Source: Takakia lepidozioides (Eukaryota; Streptophyta; Takakiopsida; Takakiales; Takakiaceae). Taken from it: DNA of 64,000 bases. The stretch covers positions 16,184,001 to 16,248,000 of the forward strand of contig CM060733.1 of the NCBI GenBank assembly GCA_030704615.1. The letters run 5' to 3'. Below are positions 33,880-45,792 of the stretch, piece by piece. Numbering within the stretch: position 1 is the stretch's first letter; each line of letters starts with the position of its first letter. The notes under the pieces are model-generated. The model had not been told where the DNA came from. It ran no database searches and worked only from the letters and a program-made list of their open reading frames with translations. The position numbers and the translations under genes were made by a program.

Positions 33880-35130
33880 CATCCGTGCAGATGAGTATTC
33901 AACACCATTTTTTTCAAAAACCCGACGGATGTCATCCGTTAGCTAGGTTCAAACAGTAGGTTATAGGGTAGGGGTTAGGGTTTCACTCCTTAATTAGCCA
34001 TAATTAAGGATAATTAATCAACAGTCCAGGGCCATCATAGGCGGCATATTTCATCCGGTTCAGATGAAAAAGTCAATAAGTTCATCCAGTTGGAGAAGGT
34101 TCGTCAATAGGATGGAAAAACAGTACATAATATCCAAGGCAACGGTTTCACATCCTAACAGGTAATTCAACATCCCCAAAAGAAATGCCTCATCCAGTAC
34201 AGAAAAAAACCATAAAAGAGGAATAAACGAATTAATATCCTGGTATTTTTCATCCGGTATGGATGGAAAAAATACATATAGGATGTCAGTGTCAACCCCT
34301 ACAGAGGCAATTCCTCATTCTCTGGTGACTCATCCGGTATGGGGTGAAAGTCAATAAAAGAAGAATGAAAAAATCATAGACTCAACTTAAAGGTAATTTA
34401 GTGTCCACCCTGTCACAATCCATCCGGTATAGATGGAAAAACAGGAAATTAACACTGATAAAACCGGCCAATTCCAAGGAGGGAGGGAGAGAGAGGGAGA
34501 GGGAGAGGGAGAGACGGTGCAAGAAAAAAAAAAATGGTGGGGGGGGGGAGGGGGGGTGACTTAGCAGCAGCTGCTCAGTCAGTCCCCCCCCACATTTTTT
34601 TTTTTTTTTTTTTTTTTTCATGCACTCTCTCTCTCTCCCTCTCTCTCCCTCTAGAGACTGGGTTTATGGAATTGTTGTCCCAACTTCCATCCTTGAAAAG
34701 ATTGAAAAATTGGGTTGCAGGGAATTTAGATGTTTTTCATCTAGAATACATCCATTTTTCCCTAGTGAGACATTTTTTCATTAATACCTGTGAGGTTTTG
34801 CTTCATCCGGACATCAACCCGGAATATACTGATTGCAAAACTCCCGTCAGTATTTTTTTTTTAAATCCAACCTGGATGAAAAAACGACTTCATCTGACAG
34901 GACCTAAATACGGGACAAGACAGGTATACAATTTTTTTTTTTACCCCAATGTTTTTTCATCTAACCTAGATGAAAAGCGGACTGCATCCGTCGAGTTCAA
35001 GACAGGATGAACGCACGATGTTTTTCATCTTCCGCGAATGAGAAACGGACAACGTCCGTCGGGCGTATAGGCTGGTGGATGTTTTTCATCCTAAGGATGA
35101 ATGACGAGCCAGACAAGGGAAAACCCTGCG
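33880..35130. repeat. Dispersed CATCCGGT/GGATGAAAAA repeat field
   Basis: Short segments TTTTCATCCGGT and GATGGAAAAA recur at irregular spacing on both sides of the hairpin at 34478-34655: about six on the left (34045-34440) and five on the right (34735-35095). Several form small inverted pairs (TTTTTCATC with GATGAAAAA). No coding function is seen. Confidence 0.6.
34478..34655. repeat. Large imperfect inverted repeat (hairpin)
   Basis: The left arm (GGGAGAGAGAGGGAGAGGG, GGTGCAAGAAAA, poly-A, GGTGGGGGGG) is mirrored by the right arm (CCCCCCCA, poly-T, CATGCACTCTCTCTC, CCTCTCTCTCCCTCT) around a centre at about 34571 (GCAGCAGCTGCTC). Arms are about 75-80 bp. Confidence 0.85.
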
Positions 35131-38100
35131 CAACCCTAATGTTTTTCTTTTTGCGCTGCGAGAGTGCGCGCGATGGCGGCTATGCGGGCTCTTTAAGGCG
35201 ATGGTGGTGGCTTAGAGATGAGGGAAGATTCATTGTCTCATTTGTCTGTTTTTTTGCTGCACAAGGGAACCACGGCAGTGATGGCGGAGGTACCACCTGC
35301 CTGCTTATGAAGTTTCCCTAGGAGCCCTCCTCTGGATCTTTGATGAATGGCGGCGTCTTGGTAGAACAAGGAAGTCTCTCTCTCCCTCCCTTTATAAACC
35401 CTACCTTTGAGAACAAGCTCTTTTTTCTTGTGTTTGGCAAGACTTTGCTTTGGTTAAGCTGTGGTGTTGGCGGAGACCTCCCTGCACGGTTAGGCTTGTG
35501 GAGAGATTACGACTCTCCCCCAAACAGTAAAAAAAATTCTTTTTCTGTTTGTTTTGCTTCCGTGTTTTCTTTGGCATTCTCTGCGCTTAGATTCAAGTGT
35601 ATTTGACCTCGATAACAAGTGTGGAAGCCTGCTACTCACCTCGTGCATCCTCACTAACTCACAATGAGTTGTGGTTGTTTTTTTGCGACGGGCACATGTG
35701 AGGGCTTCCACTTAATATGTTGATGTCTAGGTGCTGCTGGATGCCAAGTGGGTTGCAGAGCTGGGGAAGGAATCGCTGGCCATGGACTCATCTTAAAATG
35801 TTGAAAAACTAAACTACTCTATGGTTTTTCTTGATCCTACCTCTTTCTTTTATTTATTTATGAAGAACAAGTGTAATGCTTTCTATGATGGGCTATTTCG
35901 GCCCAGCCAGTGGAAGACCTCTGCTTTGTTGTTACAACTGGGTTTATGATGGCATGTGTGAGAGACACACATCTGTTTCCCAGGCCCTAGTTTGCTTTGC
36001 TTACCTTATGGTAGTTGGAAACAAAATGAGAGGCTGCAAGGAACTGTTTGCTGCAGCTACTCGGGTACCCATGTTGGTAAAATGCCCCTATTATGTTCCA
36101 ACCCAGATGGCTTTGTTAGCAAGATGCTTAGGCCAGGGTATAGTAAAGATTATGCTTGTGGCTATTCGGCTGACACTGAAATATGGCAACAATATAATTG
36201 GTGACTGGTTTTTGAGGCAACCATGGTGGTTAAGTGGAAATACCCCTTGGACATGGTGTAATGACGTGGTCAGACGTGGAATGATGTGAATAGGGTGTGC
36301 TGACAGTATCATATACTGTCACAGGATGTGTATACAGTCCTTTATTTTTATCTTGTTGTGTCATGAACTTTAAGTTTCAGCCGTAGCAAGAAATAATGGT
36401 ATAGGGGTACTCTGGAAAACTTACCAGACATATCCCCCTCCCCTGTGGGGGCAAGCTGTGCTGCAGACCAGTTTAAACAAATACTGGCAGGGCAAGGTAT
36501 TTAAATCTGTGATATCCAAGTTCTCTTTTTTCTTTTTCTTTAAAAAAAAAAAACCCAAAAAAACAGGCAGTGATTGCGACACGAGGGCTCCAAGAAACGC
36601 TGACGCCGTAGCTGTGTAGGACTTAGCCATTTCAACTTCTTCTCTAATGCGCCCGCTAGATAGCTAAGTTAGGCCAACCACTATCAAGAACTGCAAAGTA
36701 GTAGGCTTCTTGATTATTTCTTAGACAGCCCGATATTTTAGTTATGGCTAAACAGAGTGGCAGAACCCGCTGCGACTACTCCCTGAGAGAGAGGTCGAGA
36801 TATAGAGTCGGTGCCATTGTATTTCTAAACAATGGAGTGTATGCGAAAGGTGCAGAGGAAGGAGGCGCTGCTGATGAGCGTTTCCAGGGAAATAGCAGGA
36901 ACACACAGGGCCAAATGCAAGCGAATTTAATTGATGAAGAAAGGTGCACTACACACCTTATCGCCATGGCAGGGCGTGCTAAGGCCAGAAGCCAGAGCTA
37001 AATGCAGCAAACCCCATGATGGCCGCAGAGCCAACAGCCAATGGCTAGGTCAACAGAAACACTACAAAGCCAAACGGAAGAACCGCAGGCTGAGGCGCTT
37101 GAGACAACAAGAATGGAAACCAGGGGCAATATACGTGAGAGTAGTGCAATGTTCTGATCGAAGGAAGCACAAGGCTTAGCTCCCATCAGATAGTGGAGTA
37201 GGCGAGAAGGTTACGAAGCTGCGTATTGTCAAGCAAAGATAGACAACAACCCAATCTGCATACGGGCGGAGCTCACGTACAAAACAAAGAAGGACGCAAG
37301 GTAGGAAGTATAAAGAAGGAAACAAGAAAGCTCTCTCGCTATTCTTTCTGCTGCTATTGACAATGTCATGCGATACTAAGCCTGGTCGGCAGCTACATTT
37401 AGTAAGGCCCAACGAGAGGGAGGCGACTCAGAACGAGGACAAGCACTTGCATATGGTTGGAGCAAGTTGTGTAGTTAGCAGCCCCAAGAGGAGCGTAGGT
37501 GCTGATATTCCCTAAACGTGATGGAGAAGACGATAAGAAAGAGCATTGTGGGAAGGCCAGTGAGTGTCGGAAAGCCAGGTCTGCCAATTGAGGTTGAGTG
37601 GGACAAGGTAGCCAACACTACGGGAAATGGCAAGGCCTCGGTACACACCGACAACGAGCAAAGGCAAATCCACAGACAAAATACAGATAAGCTCGAAACC
37701 TACATTAATGACAAGTTCTGGCATGTTGATATGAAAAGTCCCTGCAAGAACACAGCTACACTCTTTAAGATGACACTCTCTCTTTCTACAATAACAAGAC
37801 TCCCTCGTCTCAACATCGATCTACACATGCACAGCGAGGCCCTGAAACTAACACCTTATCAATCAATCAAAAGCAAGATACTCTACTCTAAAGTCCTGAC
37901 TCGAACACCATTAATTTTACTCTCATGCCCAAGAAGCACTCAAATTTGCTACACCTATGGACAAGATGACAAACAAGAGCGATTCAAACCACTAACAAGA
38001 AAACTAGGATCCATCCCTGTGGAAACCTCTGTGGAAACCTATGTTGCGGAACCAACCATACACTAGTCAGTGTACCAATTATGCATAACAAAAACACTAT

Positions 38101-38560
38101 TGCAAACTGGCTAATTGCAGAGAATAACCAAAAGACGCTCACAAGTTGGTACAGACCCGACATGCAATCAAAGCTATGGAAGATGAGTGCACCACCACCA
38201 GGCTTAATAGCAGGAGAAAACATGGACGAAGACATATGTTTCCTGGAAAACAAGAGATGGCTGCATGCTGAGCACAAAGTCATAATAAATGGGAAAACGC
38301 CAAGGAGCACACTGGCAGCACAAAATCACACAGAAGAGGAGCACATATCGCCTGTTGAACGCGGAATACTGAAGGGCACACTCGCAGCACTCAACTCTGT
38401 CCCAGCTAAGTTCACTACCCAGCCTGGTAGCACTAGAATGCAATTGCTCATTACCGTCGTCAACTTTAGAGGGAATGCCAACACATATCAATTGTCTATT
38501 TTAATGGCTACTCGGATATACCAAGGTGCCTCCCAAAACTATATGGTATGGAGACCCCTA
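35131..38560. other. No recognised gene
   Basis: Several frames of 80-180 codons occur (for example 37518-38066 and 38081-38602 on the plus strand), but I recognise no motif. Their composition does not separate them from chance or from degraded retroelement coding. 36400-36560 is rich in A and T runs. Confidence 0.45.
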
Positions 38561-38562
38561 TG

Positions 38563-39616
38563 TTACCTATCCTTTGATGGATATTCATTTCGTGGCCTCT
38601 GATAACGATTACCCATATTGTATCGTCTTGATTCGTCCGATCCTCCCCGTCGGATTTGGACTTGGTGTACCCCCACCTCTCGTGTGTACCCAGTCTTCTT
38701 GGCCCATTGGTTGTAAATACAATGGCTGGTATTATGATTGTTCATATGACAAATATCACAGTATTTGTCCTTCATATGGCATTCCGTTGCCAGTTGTCCT
38801 GCAGTCCCGCATTTGTGACACCATGTTGCCTTTCGTGGCCCTTCATCTTTAAAATTCTTGATAGCCTCTGCTATCTTCTAATCCAAAGTGGTTTTGTCAA
38901 TCACTTCTTTCTTCTTTTGCTTGGGCTTTTCTTCATCATCAGAGTCTTCTTCCTCCAAGAGATCTTTGGAATCTTTACTTCTGCTCTGATGGAATCCCAA
39001 TTCCAACTTCTTTGCAGTCCCTACTGCTTCAGCCAAAGTGTTGTTAGGCATGAATGTAACCATGGTTACGTATTCAGGACGAAGTCCATTGATGAACCAT
39101 GATTTTTGCAAATCATCCCCTGGTGCTTGAGGTAGTTTCCTGATCAGAGTCTTCATTCTCTCCAGGTAGTCGACTATCAATTCTTTCTTTTTCTGTCTTA
39201 GGTTCTGTAATCCTGTGAAGATTTCAGACGTGGATTTGTTGGATCTATATCTTTCTTGAAACGCGGCTCTCATATCTGCCCAATTCGCAAAATGATTGGC
39301 TGGGAAGGTTGCCAACCATTCAATGCCTTTTCGGGCCATTGAACAAAGAGATAGTCGGATCTTCTCTTGGTCTGTTGTTTCATTGTAAATGGTGCACATG
39401 TTTTCAAATTGATTAAGATGGATATCTGGATTAGATTTCCCATCATATAAAGGAAATGGTGGTCTGGTTTTGCTTGCTGTTAAAGCCATCGGTGCAGCTG
39501 GTGCAACTGGTTGTCCAAACTGGGATGGTCCCACTGCTGCTGGCTGTGGTGGTGTTGGTGTTTGTCTTCCAAACAGTGATTCAAAGCTAGGAGGTCCGGT
39601 TATCCTTTCTGCCGAA
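38563..39616 (-). pseudogene. Ty3/Gypsy gag of a second family
   Basis: The minus-strand frame starts at the Copia junction (about 39616), has a Pro/Gln-rich lead, then a retrotransposon gag core (PFPLYDGKSNPDIHLNQFENM, GIEWLATFPANHFANWADM, YLERMKTLIRKLP, SWFINGLRPEYV), an acidic/Lys-rich hinge, one in-frame TAG at about 38880, then two knuckle-like CxxC...H/C clusters (CHKCGTAGQLATEC, CDICHMNNHNTSHC). Frame is kept across the stop. No protease or RT follows. It is unrelated in sequence to the gypsy A/B gag. Confidence 0.85.
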
Positions 39617-39822
39617 ATATCATTCAAGGACGAAGCACATTGAAGTGCAACATCACTACATACGGAAGTTGTATGCAAGGGAGAGATCAAGATGATCTAT
39701 TGTGCTATATGGTTGCGGATGTTTTGACGAAGAGTCTACCACAAACAAAACACATGAAGTGTTCAACCTTACTTGGTGTCTCTTCTTCAAAGACAAACGA
39801 AGTACTCAATGATATGGTTTAA
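39617..39822 (+). pseudogene. copia C: RNase H tail of a truncated Copia element
   Basis: The sequence matches the last 70 codons of copia B RNase H (HSRTKHIEVQHHY, MVADVLTKSLPQTKHMKC, with local indels) to a TAA at 39820, then a polypurine tract (TGAGTGGGAG) and an LTR. Its 5' side is joined to the gag pseudogene at about 39617. Confidence 0.9.
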
Positions 39823-39833
39823 TTGAGTGGGAG

Positions 39834-40059
39834 TGTTGGAAGTAATTAAACATATCTACAACCAGACATACTGACAAGTCACAGTTAACAATAGAGATAA
39901 GCCTCGGTTAGCTAAAAGATAGCTAAAGTTAGCTTCAGTGATTAAGTCATTGTACCAGAATAGCAGGTGGAGATAACTTAAGTTAAAGCATGGAGTTATG
40001 CTATAGTTATCTCAGCTATTTCTGGATTAGACTTTGAGTATAAATAGGGAGAGCTTGGT
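39834..40059 (+). repeat. copia C 3' LTR, truncated, type A
   Basis: TGTTGGAAGTAATTAAAC onward matches the copia A LTR, including the TATA-like GAGTATAAATAGGG at 40036-40049. About 100 bp of the LTR end are missing. At 40060 the sequence switches to GPAT coding. Confidence 0.92.
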
Positions 40060-40971
40060 GCCTGCCAACAAGGTACAAGCCGTGCAAAAGGAGACGCTTT
40101 CGAAGCCGATCGTGTTCCACGACGGGCGTCTCGTGCAACGCCCTACTCCACTCAACGCTCTTCTCACCCGCGTCTGGATGCCTATCGGTTTCCTTCTTGC
40201 CGTGCTTCGGATTGCTGCAGGGTCCTTGCTCCCCATGTCCTTGACATACTACGCTTACGTTGCCCTCGGGGTGCGTGTAAAGGTCACGGGAACACCCCCA
40301 CCTGCAGTGAAGGATGGAAAACAGGGAGTCCTGTTTATCTGCTCCCATCGGACCTTGTTGGACCCCATCTTCCTGTCGGTAGCCCTCAGGCGACCTATCA
40401 CCGCAGTCACATACTCCATTTCACGTGTCTCGGAGGCCCTTTCCCCAATATCAAGACGGTTGCTTTGACTCGCAACAGAGAGCAAGATGCTGCCAACATC
40501 AGCAAGCTTTTGGAAGGAGACATAGCCATCTGCCCAGAGGGAACAACATGCCGGGAGCCATTTCTTCTACGATTCTCAGCGCTTTTTGCGGAGCTGACGG
40601 ACAAGATCGCCCCCGTGGCGATGTTCAACAGAATGTCCATGTTCCACGGCACGACCGCCACAGGGTGGAAGGGCATGGATCCTTTCTTCTTCTTCATGAA
40701 CCCAAGACCTGTCTACGAGGTTACATTTTTGAACCAACTGCCTATGGAGCTTACATGTGCGGGTGGAAAAACATCGGTGGAGGTAGCCAACTACATCCAA
40801 AGGGTTATTGCAGGGACACTGAGTTTCCAGTGCACAAACTTCACTCGCAGGGACAAGTACAAGGTTCTCGCTGGGAATGACCAAGTCGCATTCTACCGGC
40901 AAGATTACCAGTTGCTAAAAGTTCTGTGTGCCCGAACTCGGCCATTATACTCTGCCACCCCACTGATCTGA
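40060..40971 (+). pseudogene. GPAT 3' half fused to a Copia LTR (copy E)
   Basis: Coding starts at the equivalent of residue 217 of the intact GPAT ([12 protein letters not shown]) and keeps the acyltransferase blocks ([53 protein letters not shown]). A 2-bp insertion (CCAATATCAAG for CCAATCAAG, about 40452) shifts frame, and a 20-bp deletion between GAC repeats near 40880 changes the C-terminus. The phosphatase half is absent. The LTR TATA lies about 15-25 bp upstream of the junction, so LTR-driven transcription is possible, but no full-length enzyme could result. Confidence 0.9.
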
Positions 40972-41760
40972 AGGAGGCTGTTTTTCTTGCACGAATTCAG
41001 TGAATGGGTGTAACTTAATGGAGCGACTTGACTCGCTACTAAACTAGACCTTTGCCTGCGAGCTGCAGCCATTCTTAGAATCTGCGCTTCTCAAGTCTTG
41101 GGATTTCTCTCAAAGAGAGAGGGCCCTTACTTTCAGTATACACAGGCGCAAAGCTGCTAGGTCTACCAATTGCATTATTCAAAACTTCACTGTAGAGTTA
41201 ATCCATCACAAAACAATTGTAGTTTTAGAAACTCCAAATTAGAAAGCACAGTTTCCGATTGTACATAATGTACCATGGTGAAAATTTGCGTTCTGCACAA
41301 CTTGCAGGTACCATCTTCAATTCAAATCGATCCTGAGGTTCCCATGATGTTCACGAATAGCTTCTTTCAGATGGTAGTCCTCGCGCTCACAAAATTTATT
41401 GTGCCAACACAGGGTCATTCTCCTCGCTGAGTGAAGTACTCAATGGATCACATCTTTGCTAACTGTACATCGATTAGATAGACACAAGTACCTGCAATGA
41501 CGTTTCTTTTAAGCAGTTGTTTACATCATGAATCTTCATCGGTATTGTGCTGGGATAACTAGTCAACATTTCAAGAACCCCACCCCAAGTGGCAGACTGT
41601 CCAGAAGTTATGTCCACAACTCAACTAGAGAGCTGGATATGAGCTTCACAAAAATTACCTCATAAAGCTCTGTCATTTGGTATGTTTTGAACTGTCAAGT
41701 GCAAGTTCCAGAGCGATATGTGGTGAACATTTATTGTGGCGTGTTTCGAGCACAAGATAG
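40972..41760 (+). repeat. GPAT 3' flank duplicate (copy E)
   Basis: The sequence after the stop is shared with the 3' flanks of copy D (44262-43640) and copy C (62433-63200), including TCTCTCAAAGAGAGAGGGCCC and GCACAACTTGCAGGTACCATC. Copy E has an extra block of about 45 bp near 41145-41190. Confidence 0.85.
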
Positions 41761-42609
41761 GAACATAGCTTCCTTTCCAACTCTTCAACCCCCATTGATA
41801 GTTTAATTTGTCTTCAAATTCCTTCTGACACAACTTGTTTCATATGATCTCAAACGTCCAGAAGTGTAAAAACTTTTGGTCAAGCTTTCCTGCTGTGTGT
41901 ATGCTCAGCAGGGTCAGTCCGGTAATTTGTGCCGGGGAGCTATGGTACCCTGCACTATGCTTGTCTTGGTAGGCAACTTGGTGGGAGGTAGTTTCCATCA
42001 ATAAAGCCTCGCTCCCATGTTTTGTGCTTAACATCTGGTTCTTGAGTTTGAAGCGAAGGGATATCGTTTATGTGACTTGGAATTTTACAGCACTGTTGTA
42101 CTGATTCGCCATATAATGGTGGGTTAGCTTTTTTGCATGCATCTCATTATGTTTGTTTGTCCTAGTAGCCGTTGATGGTTGGCTCACTCGTCTCTGGATG
42201 TCAATAGTCGTTCTGTGAGCTCCCTTGATTGGGAACATGAAGATGAGAGGGGGTGTATTAATTTGTGTTGAAATACTGGGACTGTGAATCCACTCCAAGA
42301 CACCAAATAATTGATGGAGTATGTTTTTGTTAAGAAGGCAGTGGTGCTTCAATAGCAATGACACTTGTAACTCTGCAGACTATGACAACAACTGCTCCAA
42401 GTGCCCTTCTACATAGGTAATAAGTGAAATAGCCATCAGCCAGAACAGAACCTGGAAATCGCTAGAGAGGTAATGGGTTTACAGAATGTAGCAATGTGTA
42501 CCAAATGACTTTAGGTCACATTTGATCGTCACATTCTACATTTGATTATCAAATGTTCTTACAATTTGCAGTTTTCTCCACTCTTCTCTGCTGCAAGATA
42601 CAAAATTTG

Positions 42610-43190
42610 TCAGGACTGGAACAAATCAGACTGTAACTTAGCGGTGCTACTAGCGGGACGCCAAGACAGCTCACTTGGAGGAGTCAAATTAGACTTAGAG
42701 CCTGGGTTCTTGAAGCAATCCAAGCATACATCCCTGAAGAACTCTTCAACCATCTCCAAGTAGCATGGTATGGTCAGTTGCATGTGGCTATCCAACAATT
42801 CATCAACGTCTTGGAAACTATTCACATCACCTTCCTCCACCATCATCCTGGCAACCTCGTTCTGGAATACAGCGATTGCCTCGTCTGAAGTTATGTGCTC
42901 ATGCAAACTGTCGATGTTAAATTGGGGTGCAACTCTCGTTTGTAGCCCTAATTTGGGCGAGGGCTGGAGGCCAGCAACCCGAAGTCCTTTCTTATTGCCG
43001 TATTTACAGCCACGACTTCACGGTCACTCCCGTTGACAACGGCTTGAAGCTTGTAGGCCTTGGGCTTTCGTCATATCTGAAGCTCCTGCCTTTCGAAATC
43101 TCTGTCTCTTTCAATCTGCCTGAGAGGTCTGCATTGCGCCTTCGATGTGATCTGCGAGAATTTGATTTGGTTTTAGAGATGGAGGAGGCG
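42610..43190 (-). pseudogene. Small Arg-rich plant protein with OVATE-like end, one frameshift
   Basis: Reading the minus strand from about 43190, a basic Ser/Arg-rich segment (SRRSHRRRNADLSGRLKE, KGRSFRYDESPRPTSFKPL) runs to about 43000. It continues, after one single-base shift near KSWL*, as CKYGNKKGLRVAGLQPSP and then SDEAIAVFQNEVARMMVEEGD, VDELLDSHMQLTIPCYLEM and VEEFFRDVCLDCF to a stop at 42610. The C-terminal pattern resembles the OVATE domain, but the match is weak and I do not claim the family. No start codon was fixed. It lies between two inverted GPAT copies. Confidence 0.4.
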
Positions 43191-44262
43191 TGACTGATTA
43201 CGGCGGGTGTGCTGGTTGAAGACTTACAATGTTTTCGCTATCTGTTACCCAGTCCAATTTGTAGCTGAAACTGCAGCCCGGCCGGCTAACGTGACAAGAG
43301 TACGTGCACCCGCTTCCACGAAGAACATGGAGATGATTTGGCAAGTCGGATCCGTATATTCATGATCATTGTATGTGCGTGTTTGTTTTAATTAGAGAAC
43401 AAAAACCAGAACACAAACCAGTTGGGCATTCATGAATGACAATAACCGGTCACTGATCCTTAATTCATTCAGAGCTGCGAGTTGAAGGCCGTGGAGGACC
43501 AAGAACCCAGACTTTGATCTTGCTGTTAATAGTGCCGCACCGCAACCAACCCTACCAGGGAAGAAGTATCAGTCAGTAATCGCAGGAGATCGCAAACATT
43601 GACAAGTGAATATTTGGGGGATGTCATCATATCAAAGAGACATGCTTGCGTGAAACCGGGCTTGTCATCAATGTTGCTATCCCAGCGCCTGCCGAAGATT
43701 CATGATGTAAATTACTGCTGAAAATAAATGTCACAGCAGGTAGTGTCTATATAATCGATGTATGTACAGTTAGCAAAGACGTGATCTACTGAGTACTTCA
43801 GTCAGCGAGGAGAATGACCGTGGGTTGGCACAATAATTTTTGAAGAGGACGACCATCTGAAAGAAACTATTCGTGACAATCATCTGAACTTCAGGATCGA
43901 TTTGATTAATTGAAGATGGTACCTGCAAGTTGTGCAGTACGCAAATTCTCTTCATGGTACAATATGTACAATGGGAAACTCTGTTTTCTAAATTTGGAGT
44001 TTCTAAGACTACAATTGTTTTGGATGGATCGACTCTACAGTGAAGTTCTGTATACTGAAAGTAAGGGCCCTCTCTCTTTGAGAGAAATCCCAAGAATTGA
44101 GAAACGCAGATTCTATGAATGGCTGCAGCTCGCAGGCAAAGGTCTAGTTTAGTAGCGAGTCAAGTCGCTCCACTAAGTTACACCCATTCACTGAATTCGT
44201 GCAAGAAAAACAGCCTCCTTCAGATCAGTGGGGTGGCAGCTTACAATGGCCGAGTTCGGGCA

Positions 44263-45792
44263 CTAGCAACTAGTAATCTTGCCGGTGGAATGCGACTTGG
44301 TCTTTGCGGGCACGCTGCCGTCATTCCCAGCGAGAACCTTGTACTTGTCCCTGCGAGTGAAGTTTGTGCACTGGAAACTCAGTGTCCCTGCAATAACCCT
44401 TTGGATGTAGTTGGCTACCTCCACCGATGTTTTTCCACCCGCACATGTAAGCTCCATAGGCAGTTGGTTCAAAAATGTAACCTCGTAGACAGGTCTTGGG
44501 TTCATGAAGAAGAAGAAAGGATCCATGCCCTTCCACCCTGTGGCGGTCGTGCCGTGGAACATGGACATTCTGTTGAACATCGCCACGGGGGCGATCTTGT
44601 CCGTCAGCTCCGCAAAAAGCGCTGAGAATCGTAGGAGAAATGGCTCCCGGCATGTTGTTCCCTCTGGGCAGATGGCTAAGTCTCCTTCTTCCAAAAGCTT
44701 GCTGATGTTGGCAGCATCTTGCTCTCTGTTGCGAGTCAAAGCAACCGTCTTGATTGGGGAAAGGGCCTCCGAGACACGTGAAATGGAGTATGTGACTGCT
44801 GTGATAGGTCGCCCGAGGGCTACCGACAGGAAGATGGGGTCCAACAAGGTCCGATGGGAGCAGATAAACAGGACTCCCTGCTTTCCATCCTTCACTGCAG
44901 GTGGGGGTGTTCCCGTGACCTTTACACGCACCCCGAGGGCAACGTAAGCGTAGTATGTCAAGGACATGGGGAGCAAGGACCCTGCAGCAATCCGAAGCAC
45001 GGCAAGAAGGAAACCGATAGGCATCCAGACGAGGGTGAGAAGAGCGTTGAGTGGAGTAGGGCGTTGCACAAGACGCCCGTCGTGGAACACGATCGGCTTC
45101 GGAAGCGTCTCCTTTTGCACGGCTTGTACCTTGTTGGCAGGCACCACGTAGCCTTCCTTGCACAGAGCCATGAAGGGGTGGTCAGTCTTGCGGTCGCCCA
45201 GGCCAACGTCCGGTGCATCGTCCCCGAAAGCTGCCTTCAAAGCAATTTCTTTCTTCACACCCACAAGGACACCGGGGGCTTTGAGGAAACCTGTTGCGCG
45301 CCCGTTCCTGGTCACCTCGATCTCGGACCCAAGCACCGCATCGGCACCCAGATACTCCTTTGCAAAGGTCTCCACCATTATGCGGGGATTGGCAGTCAGA
45401 ACATAGCGCTTCCCAAAGGAGGAAAACACACGCCATGTCTCTAGGTGCAGATCCTCGCAGTAGAACTTTGGCAGAACCGCGCGCGCTACAGTCTCAATTT
45501 GAGTCACTTTGAGACCAGCAAAGGTGACAAAGACTAACACCTGGATCCCTGCTGCTTCTGAGACGAAGTGATAAAGGAACCAAGCAATGGGGGCGAAGAG
45601 GAGGAGGAGGAGGGAACGGAGAAAGCCGCCGGCCTCGAATGCCACCAGCATGAAGTAGGGAAATGAGCTCCGCCCTCTGACCAGGGTGCCATCCAAATCG
45701 GATATCACGGTCTGTTTCTCTCGTCCATCGGAGCTGCATTTCTCAATGTAATCGAAAGGCTCCGGCCCAGATATCTTCGCCTTCGGACCCAT
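44263..45792 (-). CDS. GPAT: sn-2 glycerol-3-phosphate acyltransferase with HAD-like phosphatase domain, intact
   Basis: A 509-codon single-exon frame from ATG 45792. The N-terminal HAD-like phosphatase has motif I DLDGTL (D32, D34), VLTAN (131-135) and motif [11 protein letters not shown] (D200, D204). The acyltransferase half has SHRTLLDP (the H-x4-D pair H313/D318), [11 protein letters not shown] (375-385), [17 protein letters not shown] and [13 protein letters not shown]. Hydrophobic stretches at about 57-79, 84-94 and 254-278 suggest ER membrane anchoring. In land plants this family moves an acyl group from acyl-CoA to the sn-2 position of glycerol-3-phosphate; members with intact HAD residues, as here, resemble GPAT4/6/8 and release 2-monoacylglycerol for cutin. 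Length fits the family (about 500 aa). The absence of introns is unusual among flowering-plant members. It is the only undamaged copy of four. The subclass assignment is inferred from motifs only. Confidence 0.95.
   Translation of the reverse strand: MGPKAKISGPEPFDYIEKCSSDGREKQTVISDLDGTLVRGRSSFPYFMLVAFEAGGFLRSLLLLLFAPIAWFLYHFVSEAAGIQVLVFVTFAGLKVTQIETVARAVLPKFYCEDLHLETWRVFSSFGKRYVLTANPRIMVETFAKEYLGADAVLGSEIEVTRNGRATGFLKAPGVLVGVKKEIALKAAFGDDAPDVGLGDRKTDHPFMALCKEGYVVPANKVQAVQKETLPKPIVFHDGRLVQRPTPLNALLTLVWMPIGFLLAVLRIAAGSLLPMSLTYYAYVALGVRVKVTGTPPPAVKDGKQGVLFICSHRTLLDPIFLSVALGRPITAVTYSISRVSEALSPIKTVALTRNREQDAANISKLLEEGDLAICPEGTTCREPFLLRFSALFAELTDKIAPVAMFNRMSMFHGTTATGWKGMDPFFFFMNPRPVYEVTFLNQLPMELTCAGGKTSVEVANYIQRVIAGTLSFQCTNFTRRDKYKVLAGNDGSVPAKTKSHSTGKITSC

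Noticed and set aside
33955-33990. Telomere-like TAGGGTAGGGGTTAGGGTTT string
   Set aside because: Fewer than three degenerate units; short interstitial matches like this arise by chance and no array follows.
40034-40060. GPAT copy E starting inside the LTR as a real fusion protein start
   Set aside because: The in-frame lead has no ATG (only TTG), and a frameshift follows within 420 bp.
44321-45163. Second long frame (280 codons) overlapping the GPAT
   Set aside because: It is the +1 frame of GC-rich GPAT coding; the same shadow appears in copies C and E, and it has no domain.
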